From the NCBI GenBank assembly GCA_937996655.1, contig CALKUK010000011.1, positions 372,001 through 436,000 on the forward strand: 64,000 nt of DNA. The letters are read 5' to 3'. How positions within the stretch are numbered: position 1 is the stretch's first letter; the number at the start of each line of letters is the position of its first letter. Under the pieces are notes generated by a model. The model was not told the origin of the DNA and searched no databases. It was given only the letters and a program-made list of their open reading frames with translations. Shown piece after piece: positions 17,626-26,194 of this stretch. The position numbers and the translations under genes are program-made. The DNA comes from an uncultured Sphingomonadaceae bacterium (GTDB lineage: Bacteria; Pseudomonadota; Alphaproteobacteria; Sphingomonadales; Sphingomonadaceae).

Positions 17626-18799
17626 CTTCCTCGACCCGGTAGAAGCCAGATGGTCCCTTCAGTTCCTCATCTGGCACGGCTGTCACGAAAAATGCGACGC
17701 CTTCTTTGCGTTTGCGGTCGATCCATAATCCGGCGCGCAGACCGTAAGCTTCGCCAGCATGGCCGACCCGGGGCTGACCATCGCCAAAGGCATCGTTGGG
17801 GCAGCCTGTTTTGCCTAGTCCAACCGTCTGAACGGACAGGCCAAAGGCACAGAAAAAGCCGCCTTCGGTGTCTCCATTGCGGCCATCAAAGCGCCAGACG
17901 ATTTTTTCCAGCACAGCGTAGGAGGCTGGTTTCAGGAAATGCGGATTGCGGCGCATCAGTACCTGGCCGAACCGAGCCAAGTCCGTCATGCTGATCCGCA
18001 GGCCGCCTTGTGGGGAGAAGATCGCCCCATTGTCGCCCGGTTGATAGGTGGAAAGATCGCACTGGCCGTCTGCTCTGGTGAAGACAGGGCAGGGCGGCAT
18101 CACGCCTTTCAGATCATCGCGGCGTACGCGACCATCCTCGCCATAAAGGACTACGGCATGGGCGATCTTCTGAGGGCTGCACATTGTCCAGTTGAAGCAG
18201 GCGTCGATCGAAAGTGGCGCGAACACAAGGCGCTGCATGGCGCGGTCAAAACGTTCGCCGGTGACCTTTTCGATGATCGTTGCGATCACAGGGAAGTTGA
18301 TATTGCCATATCTGAAGTAGCGACCGGGGGCGTGCGCGGTATCCCAGACGCGGCTGTCGGAAAGGTGGCCCTGCAGTCGCTCTCCAAAGGGTACGAGATA
18401 GAGTTCACCGCCATCCATCAGGCTTGATCTGTGCGACATGAGAAGACGCAGCGAGATCGGCTGGTGTGGGAAGCTCGGATTGCGCAAGGTCCAGCCAAGA
18501 TAGTCCGAGACATCGGCATCAAGGGAAAGCTTTCGCTGCTCCACCAGCCGCATCACGGCCAGTGCGACGGAGACTTTGGAGATCGATGCGACGCGCACGG
18601 GATCGTCTGCGCGGACCGCGCGTCCGGTCTCCTCATCCGCCAAGCCGTGCTCCCACCGGGTGTGGATGGCCTTTGGCCCGAAGGTAACGATCACACTCGC
18701 CCGGTGCGGGGCATCAGTAGCGGCGAGGGTCTGCCCAATTGCGGGCAGCGGCAGGGCCAGGAACAGCAGCAGGAGGCCGCGAAGGATTTGGAAAGCCAT
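17588..18799 (-). CDS. Exported serine hydrolase of the class C beta-lactamase/PBP-like family
   Basis: 403 aa. Signal peptide at residues 1-25 (MAFQILRGLLLLFLALPLPA, then IGQTLA). The serine beta-lactamase fold motifs are present: S72-x-x-K75 in VASISKVS, YGN in YFRYGNINFP, and HAG near the C-terminus (VGHAGEAYG). This family includes beta-lactamases, DD-peptidases and esterases; the motifs do not decide between them, and no resistance role is implied. I start at the ATG at 18799 to give a clean signal peptide. It converges with the NucS-like gene with a 38-bp overlap of coding ends. Confidence 0.85.
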   Translation of the reverse strand: MAFQILRGLLLLFLALPLPAIGQTLAATDAPHRASVIVTFGPKAIHTRWEHGLADEETGRAVRADDPVRVASISKVSVALAVMRLVEQRKLSLDADVSDYLGWTLRNPSFPHQPISLRLLMSHRSSLMDGGELYLVPFGERLQGHLSDSRVWDTAHAPGRYFRYGNINFPVIATIIEKVTGERFDRAMQRLVFAPLSIDACFNWTMCSPQKIAHAVVLYGEDGRVRRDDLKGVMPPCPVFTRADGQCDLSTYQPGDNGAIFSPQGGLRISMTDLARFGQVLMRRNPHFLKPASYAVLEKIVWRFDGRNGDTEGGFFCAFGLSVQTVGLGKTGCPNDAFGDGQPRVGHAGEAYGLRAGLWIDRKRKEGVAFFVTAVPDEELKGPSGFYRVEEAILQSPYVRPDR

Positions 18800-19036
18800 C
18801 GCTAGAGCATAATGGGCCTGCACTTTGGTGCAAGCCGATGGGCGGTATTCGGTTTGGGTTGAAATTCGGACCGAATCACTCTAATTCAATTCTTGCGGGC
18901 CGGGCCCCTCTGGCGATCAATTGGTCGCGATGTCGGACCGCATCGGGTTTCCGGTGCGATATTGGCAGGGTCTATAAAACCTCACTGAACGCCGCCGGAA
19001 CTCCTGATTGAGCAAAGTGTTCAATGGAGTGGCAGA
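18800..19036. promoter_or_regulatory. Intergenic region with palindrome ATTCGG-A-CCGAAT
   Basis: A 237-bp gap between divergent genes. It holds a perfect 6-bp palindrome with a 1-bp centre at 18864-18876, and a further ATTCGG at 18847-18852. The palindrome lies 65 bp from the hydrolase start and could be an operator. A TATAAAA stretch near 18974 may be the -10 region of the small gene at 19037. No other structure seen. Confidence 0.35.
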
Positions 19037-19219
19037 ATGAATTCGAAGCTTTTCAAACTTTTACTGGCCTATCAGCGGCTTGATGATGCCCTGCGCCTCA
19101 AAATGGCGGCGGGCGGCACAAATGGGCTGGAAGTGCTGCGTCTCAAAGTGCGCAAACAGGATCTCAAGCAGCGCCTGCGTTCGGTTTCCTCGCGCCGTCG
19201 TCCCCTCGCGGCGGCCTGA
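19037..19219 (+). CDS. Small DUF465/YdcH-like protein (60 aa)
   Basis: 60 aa, strongly basic and helical: a first helix FKLLLAYQRLDDALRLKMA and a second LRLKVRKQDLKQRLRSV. The spacing of a Leu/Asp helix followed by an LK-rich helix is typical of the DUF465 (YdcH-like) small proteins of proteobacteria, whose role is unknown. GGAG lies just before the ATG, and a good intrinsic terminator follows 60 bp after the stop, so it looks like a single-gene unit. The family call is moderate because the protein is short. Confidence 0.65.
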   Translation: MNSKLFKLLLAYQRLDDALRLKMAAGGTNGLEVLRLKVRKQDLKQRLRSVSSRRRPLAAA

Positions 19220-19281
19220 GCGGTCGGCGGATGGCGCTGTTTCACCCCACTAAACAAGGCGCCTTTCGTCGTATTTGCGTT

Positions 19282-19333
19282 CCCCTGCCTGTCTCATGGA
19301 CCTGTCTCACGGGCAGGCAGGGGGCGCTTTTTC
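19282..19333 (+). terminator. Intrinsic terminator after the DUF465-like gene
   Basis: An inverted repeat CCCCTGCCTGTC (from 19282) against GGGCAGGCAGGGG (ending 19324), followed by CGCTTTTTCT. The T-run (19328-19332) is on the plus strand. It reaches the stop of the convergent M20 gene at 19333. Confidence 0.75.
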
Positions 19334-20658
19334 TATGGTTTTAGCAGTTCGATCACGGCCGCGGTCATCGCCTCTGTGCCGAGGCGCACTGAGGGTTCCG
19401 GATCGATCTTGAACAAGCCGCTATGATGGCCGGAAATTGGCGGCCCACCGTTCTTTGCAGCGTCGATCCAGGCAGGATTGGTGCCGCCTACGGCAAAGTA
19501 ATAGCCGGGGATGTTGAAGGACGGATCGACAAAATAGCTGAAGTCTTCTGCCCCCATGTTGGTCTGGTGGAACGGTACGACGACACCATCGCCCAGCTCC
19601 TTTGACAGGGCGGTGTTGAGCCTACGGGCAAGCGCGGCATCGTTGATGGTCACGGGTGTTGATTCAGATATCTTCACCTCCGGCAATTTGTCTTCGGCAA
19701 CACCGTTTGCGCGGGCGACATTGGTCGCGACGCGTTTGATCGACTCGATCAGCATGTCTCGCGTCTCACGGCTGTTGGCGCGAACGGTGATTTGCAGGTT
19801 CGCCTGGTCAGAGATGATGTTGTGCTTGGTCCCGGCGTGGAAGGCGCCGACGGTGATGATGCCGGGCTCAAGCGGGCCTTTTTCCCGGCTGATGATCCCC
19901 TGCAACGCAACTACAATCTGCGACGCGATATAGATCGGGTCCTTGCCCAGTTGCGGGGCTGCGCCATGCGTTCCGACGCCGTTGACCTTGATGTCGACGC
20001 TGTCCGCTGACGAGTATTGGATGCCCTCGGCGGCAGCGATATGCCCGGTCGGCAGTTCTGCCGCGATATGGAAGGCGAGCGCATAATTTGGTTTGGGGAA
20101 GCGGGTGTAGAGACCATCTTTCAACATGGCCTCGGCGCCGCCAACCCGTTCTTCGGCAGGCTGCACGATGAAAAGGACGGTGCCTTTCCACCGGTCTTTC
20201 ATGGCCGCCAGCTGGCGAGCGGTGCCGACCATCGAGGTGATGTGTACGTCATGTCCGCAGGCATGCATGACAGGGTTTTCGATGCCGTCGACACCGATCT
20301 GCCGGACCTTGGAGGCGTTGGCGACACCGGATTTCTCCTCAACCGGAAGGCCGTCCATATCGGCGCGGACAAGCACGACCGGACCATCCCCGTTCTTCAA
20401 TACACCGACGACGCCGGTCTGGCCGACCTTTTCGGTCACGACCATGCCAGGGATGGCGCGAAGCTCCTTGGCCATACGGGCAGCGGTGTTGAATTCACGG
20501 AAGGACAATTCCGGGTTGCGGTGAAAGTGATCCCACAAGGCGCCGAGCGACTTGTCATAGTCCGCCTTGATCGCCCCGGCATAATCGGGGGCGGCAGCGG
20601 CCGGCATGGCCGTCATCAGACCAGCGGCGGCCGAAAGCAAAATTCCCTTGCGCAACAT
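19333..20658 (-). CDS. Exported M20D family amidohydrolase/metallopeptidase
   Basis: 441 aa with a signal peptide (MLRKGILLSAAAGLMTAMPAA, cleavage after the Ala run, about residue 23). The M20D metal site is visible: Asp100/Asp102 in RADMDGLP, MHACGHDVH (Cys134, His136, His139), the catalytic pair Glu169-Glu170 in QPAEE, a lid-domain histidine in GTHGAAP, and a C-terminal NMGAEDFSYF. The family cleaves N-acyl amino acids, aminoacyl conjugates or small peptides; the location here would be periplasmic. The substrate cannot be assigned. It is divergent from the H3TH-protein gene with about 140 bp between. Confidence 0.9.
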   Translation of the reverse strand: MLRKGILLSAAAGLMTAMPAAAAPDYAGAIKADYDKSLGALWDHFHRNPELSFREFNTAARMAKELRAIPGMVVTEKVGQTGVVGVLKNGDGPVVLVRADMDGLPVEEKSGVANASKVRQIGVDGIENPVMHACGHDVHITSMVGTARQLAAMKDRWKGTVLFIVQPAEERVGGAEAMLKDGLYTRFPKPNYALAFHIAAELPTGHIAAAEGIQYSSADSVDIKVNGVGTHGAAPQLGKDPIYIASQIVVALQGIISREKGPLEPGIITVGAFHAGTKHNIISDQANLQITVRANSRETRDMLIESIKRVATNVARANGVAEDKLPEVKISESTPVTINDAALARRLNTALSKELGDGVVVPFHQTNMGAEDFSYFVDPSFNIPGYYFAVGGTNPAWIDAAKNGGPPISGHHSGLFKIDPEPSVRLGTEAMTAAVIELLKP

Positions 20659-20797
20659 TCACTTCCTCCTGTTTGCGTTGTGTCCGCACTTTGGCGCTTT
20701 GTTGCCTCTCTTGCCAGCCCCCAATCGCGCCGCTGGACACGGGCGTCTGATCGGCTAGTTTGCGCGGAAGAAGCATGGTGGAGGCAGGGAGCGTAAA

Positions 20798-21598
20798 ATG
20801 TCGAACGATCTGATTTTGATCCTGGTGGCGATTGCTGTCGTTGTCGTCGCCCTTTATTTCATAGTGAAGCCGGGCAAGGCACCGCCCGCCAAGGTGGACG
20901 CACCGTCGGCTGCTCCGCCGAATGTGGAAGCCAAGGCCAAAGCGGCAGAGGTGCCGGCAACGCTTGTCGATACGCCGGCTGCTAAGCCTGTCGTGGAAAA
21001 AGCGGCAGCGGTCGCTGCGCCGAAAGCGGAGGTCCCAGCCAAGCCCAAGGTGGCTGCAAAGCCCGCCGCAAAGCCGAAGGCAGAGGTGATGCCAAAGGCT
21101 GCGCCGAAGCCAGCCGCATCCAAGGCCGCTACGGCCAAGCCTAAATCCGCGCCAAAGGCCGCCGCCCCGGCGGCGTCTGTTGCGAAGGCGGCTGCGCCTG
21201 CTGCAAAGCCTGCCAAGGCCGCAGCCCCTAAGGCCAAGGCTCCTGAGGCCAAAGCGGCTCCAAAGGCAGCGCCGAAAGCGGCTCCAAAGGCTGCGCCGAA
21301 GGCCGTGGCAAAACCCGCTGCGAAGCCCGCGCCAAAGGCCAAGGGTCCTGACAATCTTTTGTGGATCAAGGGCTTGGGGCCAAAGCTCAACGCGCTCTTC
21401 ATTGAAAATGGCGTGACGCGGTTTGACCAAATCGCAGGTTGGGGCGCGGCCGAGATCGCGGCTATGGACGAAAAACTTGGCACATTCTCAGGCCGCATCG
21501 CCCGGGATAATTTTGTCGAGCAGGCGGCCTTGCTCGCCAAGGGCGATGTTGCCGCCTTTGAAGCGAAATATGGGAAGCTGGATTCTGAGAACAGATAA
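20798..21598 (+). CDS. Membrane-anchored Ala/Lys/Pro-rich protein with C-terminal H3TH (helix-hairpin) domain
   Basis: 266 aa in three parts. Residues 4-23 are a membrane segment (DLILILVAIAVVVVALYFIV). Residues about 25-180 are a low-complexity linker of repeated PKAAPKA-type units, very basic and like histone H1. Residues 184-250 are a compact domain with IKGLGPKLNALFIENGV and GTFSGRIARDNFVEQA, typical of the flap-endonuclease-like H3TH domain that in alphaproteobacteria is also found as a tail on NuoE or L21. It may bind DNA or RNA near the membrane, but this is inference. The linker is prone to length variation. A good GGGAG precedes the ATG. envC follows 16 bp later. Confidence 0.72.
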   Translation: MSNDLILILVAIAVVVVALYFIVKPGKAPPAKVDAPSAAPPNVEAKAKAAEVPATLVDTPAAKPVVEKAAAVAAPKAEVPAKPKVAAKPAAKPKAEVMPKAAPKPAASKAATAKPKSAPKAAAPAASVAKAAAPAAKPAKAAAPKAKAPEAKAAPKAAPKAAPKAAPKAVAKPAAKPAPKAKGPDNLLWIKGLGPKLNALFIENGVTRFDQIAGWGAAEIAAMDEKLGTFSGRIARDNFVEQAALLAKGDVAAFEAKYGKLDSENR

Positions 21599-21614
21599 GC
21601 CTCTTTCCGGCATA

Positions 21615-22802
21615 ATGAGAAGACTGGCCATAGGGGCGGCGCTGGCATTGACCGGCGCCGTTCTGGCAAGTGCGGCCTCTGGCCAGTCGGTGCAGGATCG
21701 CCAGCGGGAGCTTGCCGCGGCCAAGGTGCAGGCTGCACGGGCTCAGCGTCAGGCACAGTTGCTGGAAGACCGCGCGGGCACGGAATCTGATGCAGCGCAG
21801 CAGGTGCAAGCTCAGGCCGCTGCCGTCGCCGGGCGAATTCAGGCGATTGAGGCGGAAATTGTCGAGGCGCAGGCCCGTGTGTCCTTAATTGAGAAGATGC
21901 GGGAAAAGTTGCGCGCCCGCCTTGCCGACAAACAGCGTCCCGCCATTAGATTGGCCGCCGCTCTTCAGACCATGTCCAGCCGCCCGCCTGCTTTGGCGCT
22001 GGTCCAGCCGGGGACGACCACTGATCTTGTCCATGTGCGGATGCTACTCGCTAGCCTCGCGCCAGAAATCCGCGCCCGCACGAACGGGCTGCGCGCGGAC
22101 CTTGAGGAGAGCCGCCGCTTGAAGCAGGATGCTGCCAAGGCGCTGGATTTGCTGGCAGCGAGCCGCAAACGTCTCGATAGCAGCCGGGCGGCTCTGGTTC
22201 GGCTGGAGGCGCAGCACCGGCAAGCCTCATTCCGGTTCGCCTCCAGTGCCGTTGCAGAACAGGACCGCGCCTTGGCGTTGGGAGAACGCGCGCGCGATAT
22301 TGTTGAGCTGATCGATGAACTCGGCATTCAATCCATGACGCGCGGCGCGCTGGAGACATTGCCGGGGCCGCTGTTGCGTCCGGCGCGACCCGGTGCGGCC
22401 AATGCCGTGCCGAGTGAGATGGCATCTGCGGCGCCCGCCCGGCTAGACTATCGCCTGCCGGTGACCGGCCAATTGATGACCGGGCTCGGTGAAGTCTCCA
22501 AAACAGGTGTGCGCGCCAAAGGGCTGACATTGCGGACGCAGGCCCAAGCACAGGTTTCTGCGCCACATGCGGGGCGGATTGCCTTTGCAGGGCCCTTTAA
22601 GGGTTATGGTCAAATCGTCATCATTGACCATGGCGACGGCTGGACGAGCCTGATTACCGACATGGCGACCCTGTCGGTTCGTATCGGCGAAACGGTCATT
22701 CAAGGCAGCCCAATTGGGCGGACGGGGGGCGGGGCGCCCAAGGTCACGATTGAGCTTCGGCGCGGCGGCCAGCCGGTAGATATCACGCCGATGATCGGCT
22801 GA
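21615..22802 (+). CDS. envC: EnvC-like murein hydrolase activator (degenerate M23/LytM domain)
   Basis: 395 aa with a signal peptide (MRRLAIGAALALTGAVLASA, cleavage near ASG-Q), a long coiled coil (about residues 25-235, rich in Arg/Gln/Ala) and a C-terminal LytM domain (about 280-395). The LytM domain lacks the metal-binding H-x3-D and H-x-H (the places read TGLGEVSKTG and TIELRRGG), as in EnvC-type activators that switch on amidases rather than cut peptidoglycan themselves. Expected site: periplasm at the division septum. I start at the ATG at 21615 because it gives the signal peptide. ctpA follows, the usual alphaproteobacterial order. Confidence 0.85.
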   Translation: MRRLAIGAALALTGAVLASAASGQSVQDRQRELAAAKVQAARAQRQAQLLEDRAGTESDAAQQVQAQAAAVAGRIQAIEAEIVEAQARVSLIEKMREKLRARLADKQRPAIRLAAALQTMSSRPPALALVQPGTTTDLVHVRMLLASLAPEIRARTNGLRADLEESRRLKQDAAKALDLLAASRKRLDSSRAALVRLEAQHRQASFRFASSAVAEQDRALALGERARDIVELIDELGIQSMTRGALETLPGPLLRPARPGAANAVPSEMASAAPARLDYRLPVTGQLMTGLGEVSKTGVRAKGLTLRTQAQAQVSAPHAGRIAFAGPFKGYGQIVIIDHGDGWTSLITDMATLSVRIGETVIQGSPIGRTGGGAPKVTIELRRGGQPVDITPMIG

Positions 22803-22882
22803 TCGGGGTTAATCCCCAAGAGAGTGTTTTAATCCCGCATTTTTCGGAGTAGAAACCGCTCCGAACCAGTTCAGGACCCAAT

Positions 22883-24220
22883 ATGGCCAAGTCACTTCTG
22901 CGTGCCGCGTTCATGGTATCGGCCGTGTCGCTTATCCCCGCTGCAACCGCCGGCATTGCTGCGGCCGACATGACGATCAACCGCGATATTGAACGCTTCG
23001 TCAGCGTTTATGAGCGCGTCAAAGGCGATTATGTCGACAAGGTCACGGATGAGCAACTGATCAAGGGCGCGATTGACGGCATGCTTGCCAGCCTTGATCC
23101 GCACAGCTCTTACCTCGATGCGCGTGATTTCAAGCAGATGCAGATCACGACAGATGGGAATTACGGTGGCCTTGGCCTCGTCGTGTCGCTGGAAGACGGT
23201 GCAGTAAAGGTCGTCGCCCCTCAGGAAGACAGCCCTGCCGCCAAGATGGGCATCAAGTCCGGTGACTTCATCACCCATATCGACGGCAAGCTGCTCTACG
23301 GCGGCACACTGGACGAGGCGGTGGACCAGATGCGCGGGCCCCCCGGCACCAATATCCGCCTTACGATCGTCCGTCCGGGCCGCGACAAGGCGTTTGACGT
23401 AACGGTTACGCGGCAGATTATTGAGATCAAACCCGTCAAATGGGAAATCAAGGACGGTGTGGGCATCATCAACATCAACGGTTTTTCAAAGCAAACCGGA
23501 CAGATGACGCGCGCCGCCGTCGTTTCGATTGAAAAGGCCTTGGGCCACAAGCCGACGGGCTATGTCATCGATCTGCGGTCCAACCCGGGCGGTCTGCTGG
23601 ATCAGGCGGTGGAAGTGTCGGACGTATTTCTGAACCGCGTTGAAGTCGTGTCCCAGCGGGGCCGCGACAAGCGGGATATTGAGCGTTTCTTCGCACAGCC
23701 GGGTGATTTTGCCGAAGGCCTGCCGATTGTGGTTCTGGTTGACTCCGGTTCAGCCTCTGCCGCCGAAATCGTGGCAGGTGCGCTTCAGGATCATCATCGC
23801 GGCCTTGTGATGGGGGAACGGACCTTCGGGAAGGGATCTGTCCAGACGCTGATTCAGCTGGATGACGCAACCGCGCTCCGCCTGACGACCGCCCGATATT
23901 ACACGCCATCAGGTCGTTCCGTGCAGGAAGGTGGCATTGAGCCAGATATCCTCGTGCCGCAGCTGTCAGACCCGGATTACAAGACGCGCCCACGCTTCCG
24001 TGAGGTTGATCTTGGCCGCCACCTGATCAACGAGGCGAAGGTCGATAACAGCGTGCTTGAAGCGGATGACAAGTCTGATCCGCGTTTCACCGCAACAGCG
24101 GAAGAACTGAAGGCAAAAGGCATTAGCGACTTCCAGCTCGATTATGCGGTGAAGACGGTGTCGCGCCTATCGAAGACGCAGGTGGCTGCAGCGGGCAGCA
24201 GCCGCAAGGGCAGCCGCTGA
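22883..24220 (+). CDS. ctpA: C-terminal processing protease (S41)
   Basis: Periplasmic serine protease of the tail-specific S41A family, 445 aa. An N-terminal signal (MAKSLLRAAFMVSAVSLIPAA) is followed by a PDZ domain (about residues 90-180, starting GGLGLVVSLEDGAV). The catalytic core is next, with Ser in VDSGSASAAEIVAG and Lys in GERTFGKGSVQTL, and the helical tail ends the protein. The ATG at 22883 has AGGA upstream. It lies 80 bp after the EnvC-like gene and eight bases before dsbB. Known roles of this family include turnover of cell-wall enzymes. Confidence 0.93.
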   Translation: MAKSLLRAAFMVSAVSLIPAATAGIAAADMTINRDIERFVSVYERVKGDYVDKVTDEQLIKGAIDGMLASLDPHSSYLDARDFKQMQITTDGNYGGLGLVVSLEDGAVKVVAPQEDSPAAKMGIKSGDFITHIDGKLLYGGTLDEAVDQMRGPPGTNIRLTIVRPGRDKAFDVTVTRQIIEIKPVKWEIKDGVGIININGFSKQTGQMTRAAVVSIEKALGHKPTGYVIDLRSNPGGLLDQAVEVSDVFLNRVEVVSQRGRDKRDIERFFAQPGDFAEGLPIVVLVDSGSASAAEIVAGALQDHHRGLVMGERTFGKGSVQTLIQLDDATALRLTTARYYTPSGRSVQEGGIEPDILVPQLSDPDYKTRPRFREVDLGRHLINEAKVDNSVLEADDKSDPRFTATAEELKAKGISDFQLDYAVKTVSRLSKTQVAAAGSSRKGSR

Positions 24221-24228
24221 GCATTGCT

Positions 24229-24699
24229 ATGACGGATTTTGCCAAGGCGCGCCTATTGGCGCTTGCGGTGCCAGCCACGCTGATGTTGGGCGCATTAGGG
24301 AGCCAATATATCGGCGGCCTTTACCCGTGTGAGATGTGCTATTGGCAGCGTTGGCCGCATGATGTGGCGATTGTCCTCGCCCTGTTTGCGTTTGGAACAC
24401 GTGTCGACAAGGCCGCGCATCTGCTCGTGGCACTGGCGGGGCTTGCGATCATGGTCAGCGGCGCGATCGGCGTGTTCCATGCCGGTGTTGAATATGGCTG
24501 GTGGCAGGGTATCACAACGTGCTCAACCACCGCCGCCGGCGTGTCTCTTGAAGATATTATGCGCGCGCCGGTGATACGGTGCGACGTGCCGCAATGGACG
24601 TTGCTGGGCGTGTCTCTGGCCGGGTTTAATGCCATGATCTCTCTGGGTTCAGGCGCGCTTATCCTTTCACTTCTCCTTCGCTCAGGACGCTCAGCATGA
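24229..24699 (+). CDS. dsbB: Disulfide bond formation protein B
   Basis: Inner-membrane protein that reoxidises periplasmic disulfide donor DsbA using ubiquinone. 156 aa, four membrane segments. Both functional cysteine pairs are present: Cys34-x-x-Cys37 in LYPCEMCYWQRW and Cys98/Cys118 in ITTCST and VIRCDVP. It begins eight bases after ctpA and its last four bases (ATGA) overlap the coq7 start, so the two are probably coupled. A functional link is reasonable because coq7 makes the quinone that DsbB uses. Confidence 0.93.
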   Translation: MTDFAKARLLALAVPATLMLGALGSQYIGGLYPCEMCYWQRWPHDVAIVLALFAFGTRVDKAAHLLVALAGLAIMVSGAIGVFHAGVEYGWWQGITTCSTTAAGVSLEDIMRAPVIRCDVPQWTLLGVSLAGFNAMISLGSGALILSLLLRSGRSA

Positions 24700-25214
24700 T
24701 GGACCCGCGTACCAAATTGACCATGTTGCGTGTCGATCAGGCTGGTGAATTCGGCGCCACGCGCATTTATGCGGGGCAGCTTGCTGTGCTAGGGAACCGC
24801 CATCCCGCCGCGCGGGAAATCCGCCACATGGCCGCGCAGGAAGATGAGCATCTTGCCCGCTTCAACCGGCTGATCGCTGAACGGGGAGTCCGTCCGACCA
24901 TCCTGCAGCCGTTCTGGCATGTGGCTGGCTTTGCCTTAGGGGCGGCGACAGCGCTGATTGGCCCGGAAGCGGCCATGGCCTGCACAGCGGCCATCGAAAC
25001 AGAGATTGAAAAGCATTACTCAGATCAGCTTGATGAACTGGGGAATGATGATCCCGAACTGCGCGACACCATTGCGGAATTTCGCGATGACGAACGGGAG
25101 CATCATAACACTGCGATCCGCGAAGGGGCGGAGCGGGCGCCCGCTTATCCTTTGATGTCGGCAGCGATCCGACTGGGGTGTCGTGCGGCCATCCGCCTTT
25201 CAGAACGGTTCTGA
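24696..25214 (+). CDS. coq7: Demethoxyubiquinone hydroxylase (COQ7 family)
   Basis: Di-iron monooxygenase that hydroxylates demethoxyubiquinone in ubiquinone synthesis. 172 aa. The carboxylate/histidine ligands of the ferritin-like site are visible: Glu in QAGEFGATRIY, ExxH in AAQEDEHLARF, Glu in AAIETEIEKHY and ExxH in DDEREHHNTAI. It starts at an ATG that overlaps the dsbB stop; a second in-frame ATG follows directly, so the true start may be three bases later. Membrane-associated in known members. Confidence 0.94.
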   Translation: MMDPRTKLTMLRVDQAGEFGATRIYAGQLAVLGNRHPAAREIRHMAAQEDEHLARFNRLIAERGVRPTILQPFWHVAGFALGAATALIGPEAAMACTAAIETEIEKHYSDQLDELGNDDPELRDTIAEFRDDEREHHNTAIREGAERAPAYPLMSAAIRLGCRAAIRLSERF

Positions 25215-25263
25215 CGCCGCTGGGCGTCTTGCAAACGGTCAAAAAGAGGCAGAAAGTCTGGTG

Positions 25264-25650
25264 ATGCGAGTCCTTCCAATCTTTGCCGCCCTTGCAACCC
25301 TTGCGGCCCTGCCAACACCGGCTGCGGCCCAACGGGCGGAGCGGGTGCTGGTAATCTTCGGGAATGACCAATGTCCGACCAATGCCAGCGGCGATGAAAT
25401 CGTCGTCTGTGCGCGCCGGCCGGAAACCGAGCGTTATCGCATTCCCAAGGAAGTCCGCCCGCGCTCTCAGGCGCCGCAGAACCAAAGCTGGGCCGTACGA
25501 TCCCAATCCGCCATGTCCGCTGGCCGGACCGGTACGGACAGTTGTTCTGCTGTAGGTGGCGGCGGCTGGACGGGATGTTGGGCAGAGCAAATGCGCGCCG
25601 CCAAAGCTGAGGCCAAGCAAAAGGCCGCCGAAGAGCGCGACGTCCCCTGA
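25264..25650 (+). CDS. Small exported protein of unknown function (128 aa)
   Basis: 128 aa with a clear signal peptide (MRVLPIFAALATLAALPTPAAAQ, cleaved before Arg or Ala about residue 23). The mature protein has Cys in NDQCPTN and IVVCARR, then two more in TDSCSAVGG and TGCWAEQ, which could form two disulfides in the periplasm. The C-terminus is a charged helix (QMRAAKAEAKQKAAEE). I do not recognise the family. It lies 49 bp after coq7 and just before a tRNA gene on the other strand. A GTG one codon earlier is an alternative start. Confidence 0.7.
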   Translation: MRVLPIFAALATLAALPTPAAAQRAERVLVIFGNDQCPTNASGDEIVVCARRPETERYRIPKEVRPRSQAPQNQSWAVRSQSAMSAGRTGTDSCSAVGGGGWTGCWAEQMRAAKAEAKQKAAEERDVP

Positions 25651-25684
25651 CGGGGAAAGGTCTGCTTCAATGTAAGAAGAAAAC

Positions 25685-25761
25685 TGGTCGGGACGACAGG
25701 ATTCGAACCTGCGACCCCCACACCCCCAGTGTGATGCGCTACCAGGCTGCGCTACGTCCCG
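25685..25761 (-). tRNA. tRNA-Pro (anticodon GGG)
   Basis: A 77-base cloverleaf on the minus strand. Acceptor CGGGACG/CGTCCCG, D-arm GCGC-AGCCTGGTA-GCGC, anticodon stem TCACA/TGTGG with loop CTGGGGG (anticodon GGG, reading CCC and CCU), T-arm GCAGG-TTCGAAT-CCTGT, discriminator A. The 3' CCA is encoded (25687-25685). All stems close, with one T-G pair in the anticodon stem. Confidence 0.96.
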
Positions 25762-25885
25762 ACCGCCAAAACCTGCGCTGCAGGAAATGGAAGCGCGCCT
25801 TTACGCCGCACATTCGGGCATTGCAAGGCAGGATTGGGGCAAGGGCGGGAAGGGGCGAAAGCCAAACTTCCCGCCACTTTCAACT

Positions 25886-26194
25886 TTACTCGCCGATCAG
25901 CGTCCGGACGCCGGACACATCATAAGCTTTTACGCTAACGCTTTCGATTTTCGCGGTGCCAATTGCCCGGTTGAAGACGGCCATATGGGGCGAATTGCTG
26001 TGGGCGGCCAGAGCGTCCCCATCGCGCCAGCGCTCGGAGATGAGCAGGCAGTCCGGATTGGTTACGTCGCGCGAAAAAACATAGAGTTCACAACCATCTT
26101 CAGCATGCGTTGCTGCCATTTGTTCGGCCAGCGCGTCGTACAGCCGGTCAATCTCTGCTGCTGCGGCCTTGATGGTTCCCATTACGATGATCAT
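25886..26194 (-). CDS. Antibiotic biosynthesis monooxygenase (ABM) family protein
   Basis: 102-aa ferredoxin-like fold protein of the ABM/YgiN class. Characteristic parts are an N-terminal strand MIIVMGTIKA, the middle DGCELYVFSRDVTNPDCLLISERW and the helix LAAHSNSPHMAVFN. Members act as quinol or haem-type monooxygenases or in small-molecule stress response; the role here is unknown. The start at 26194 is supported by GAGAGGAAA upstream. It is divergent from yajC. Confidence 0.85.
   Translation of the reverse strand: MIIVMGTIKAAAAEIDRLYDALAEQMAATHAEDGCELYVFSRDVTNPDCLLISERWRDGDALAAHSNSPHMAVFNRAIGTAKIESVSVKAYDVSGVRTLIGE

Noticed and set aside
17588..18799. Calling the serine hydrolase a resistance gene
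   Set aside because: The SxxK/YxN/HxG motifs are shared by esterases and DD-peptidases; nothing else supports a beta-lactamase role.
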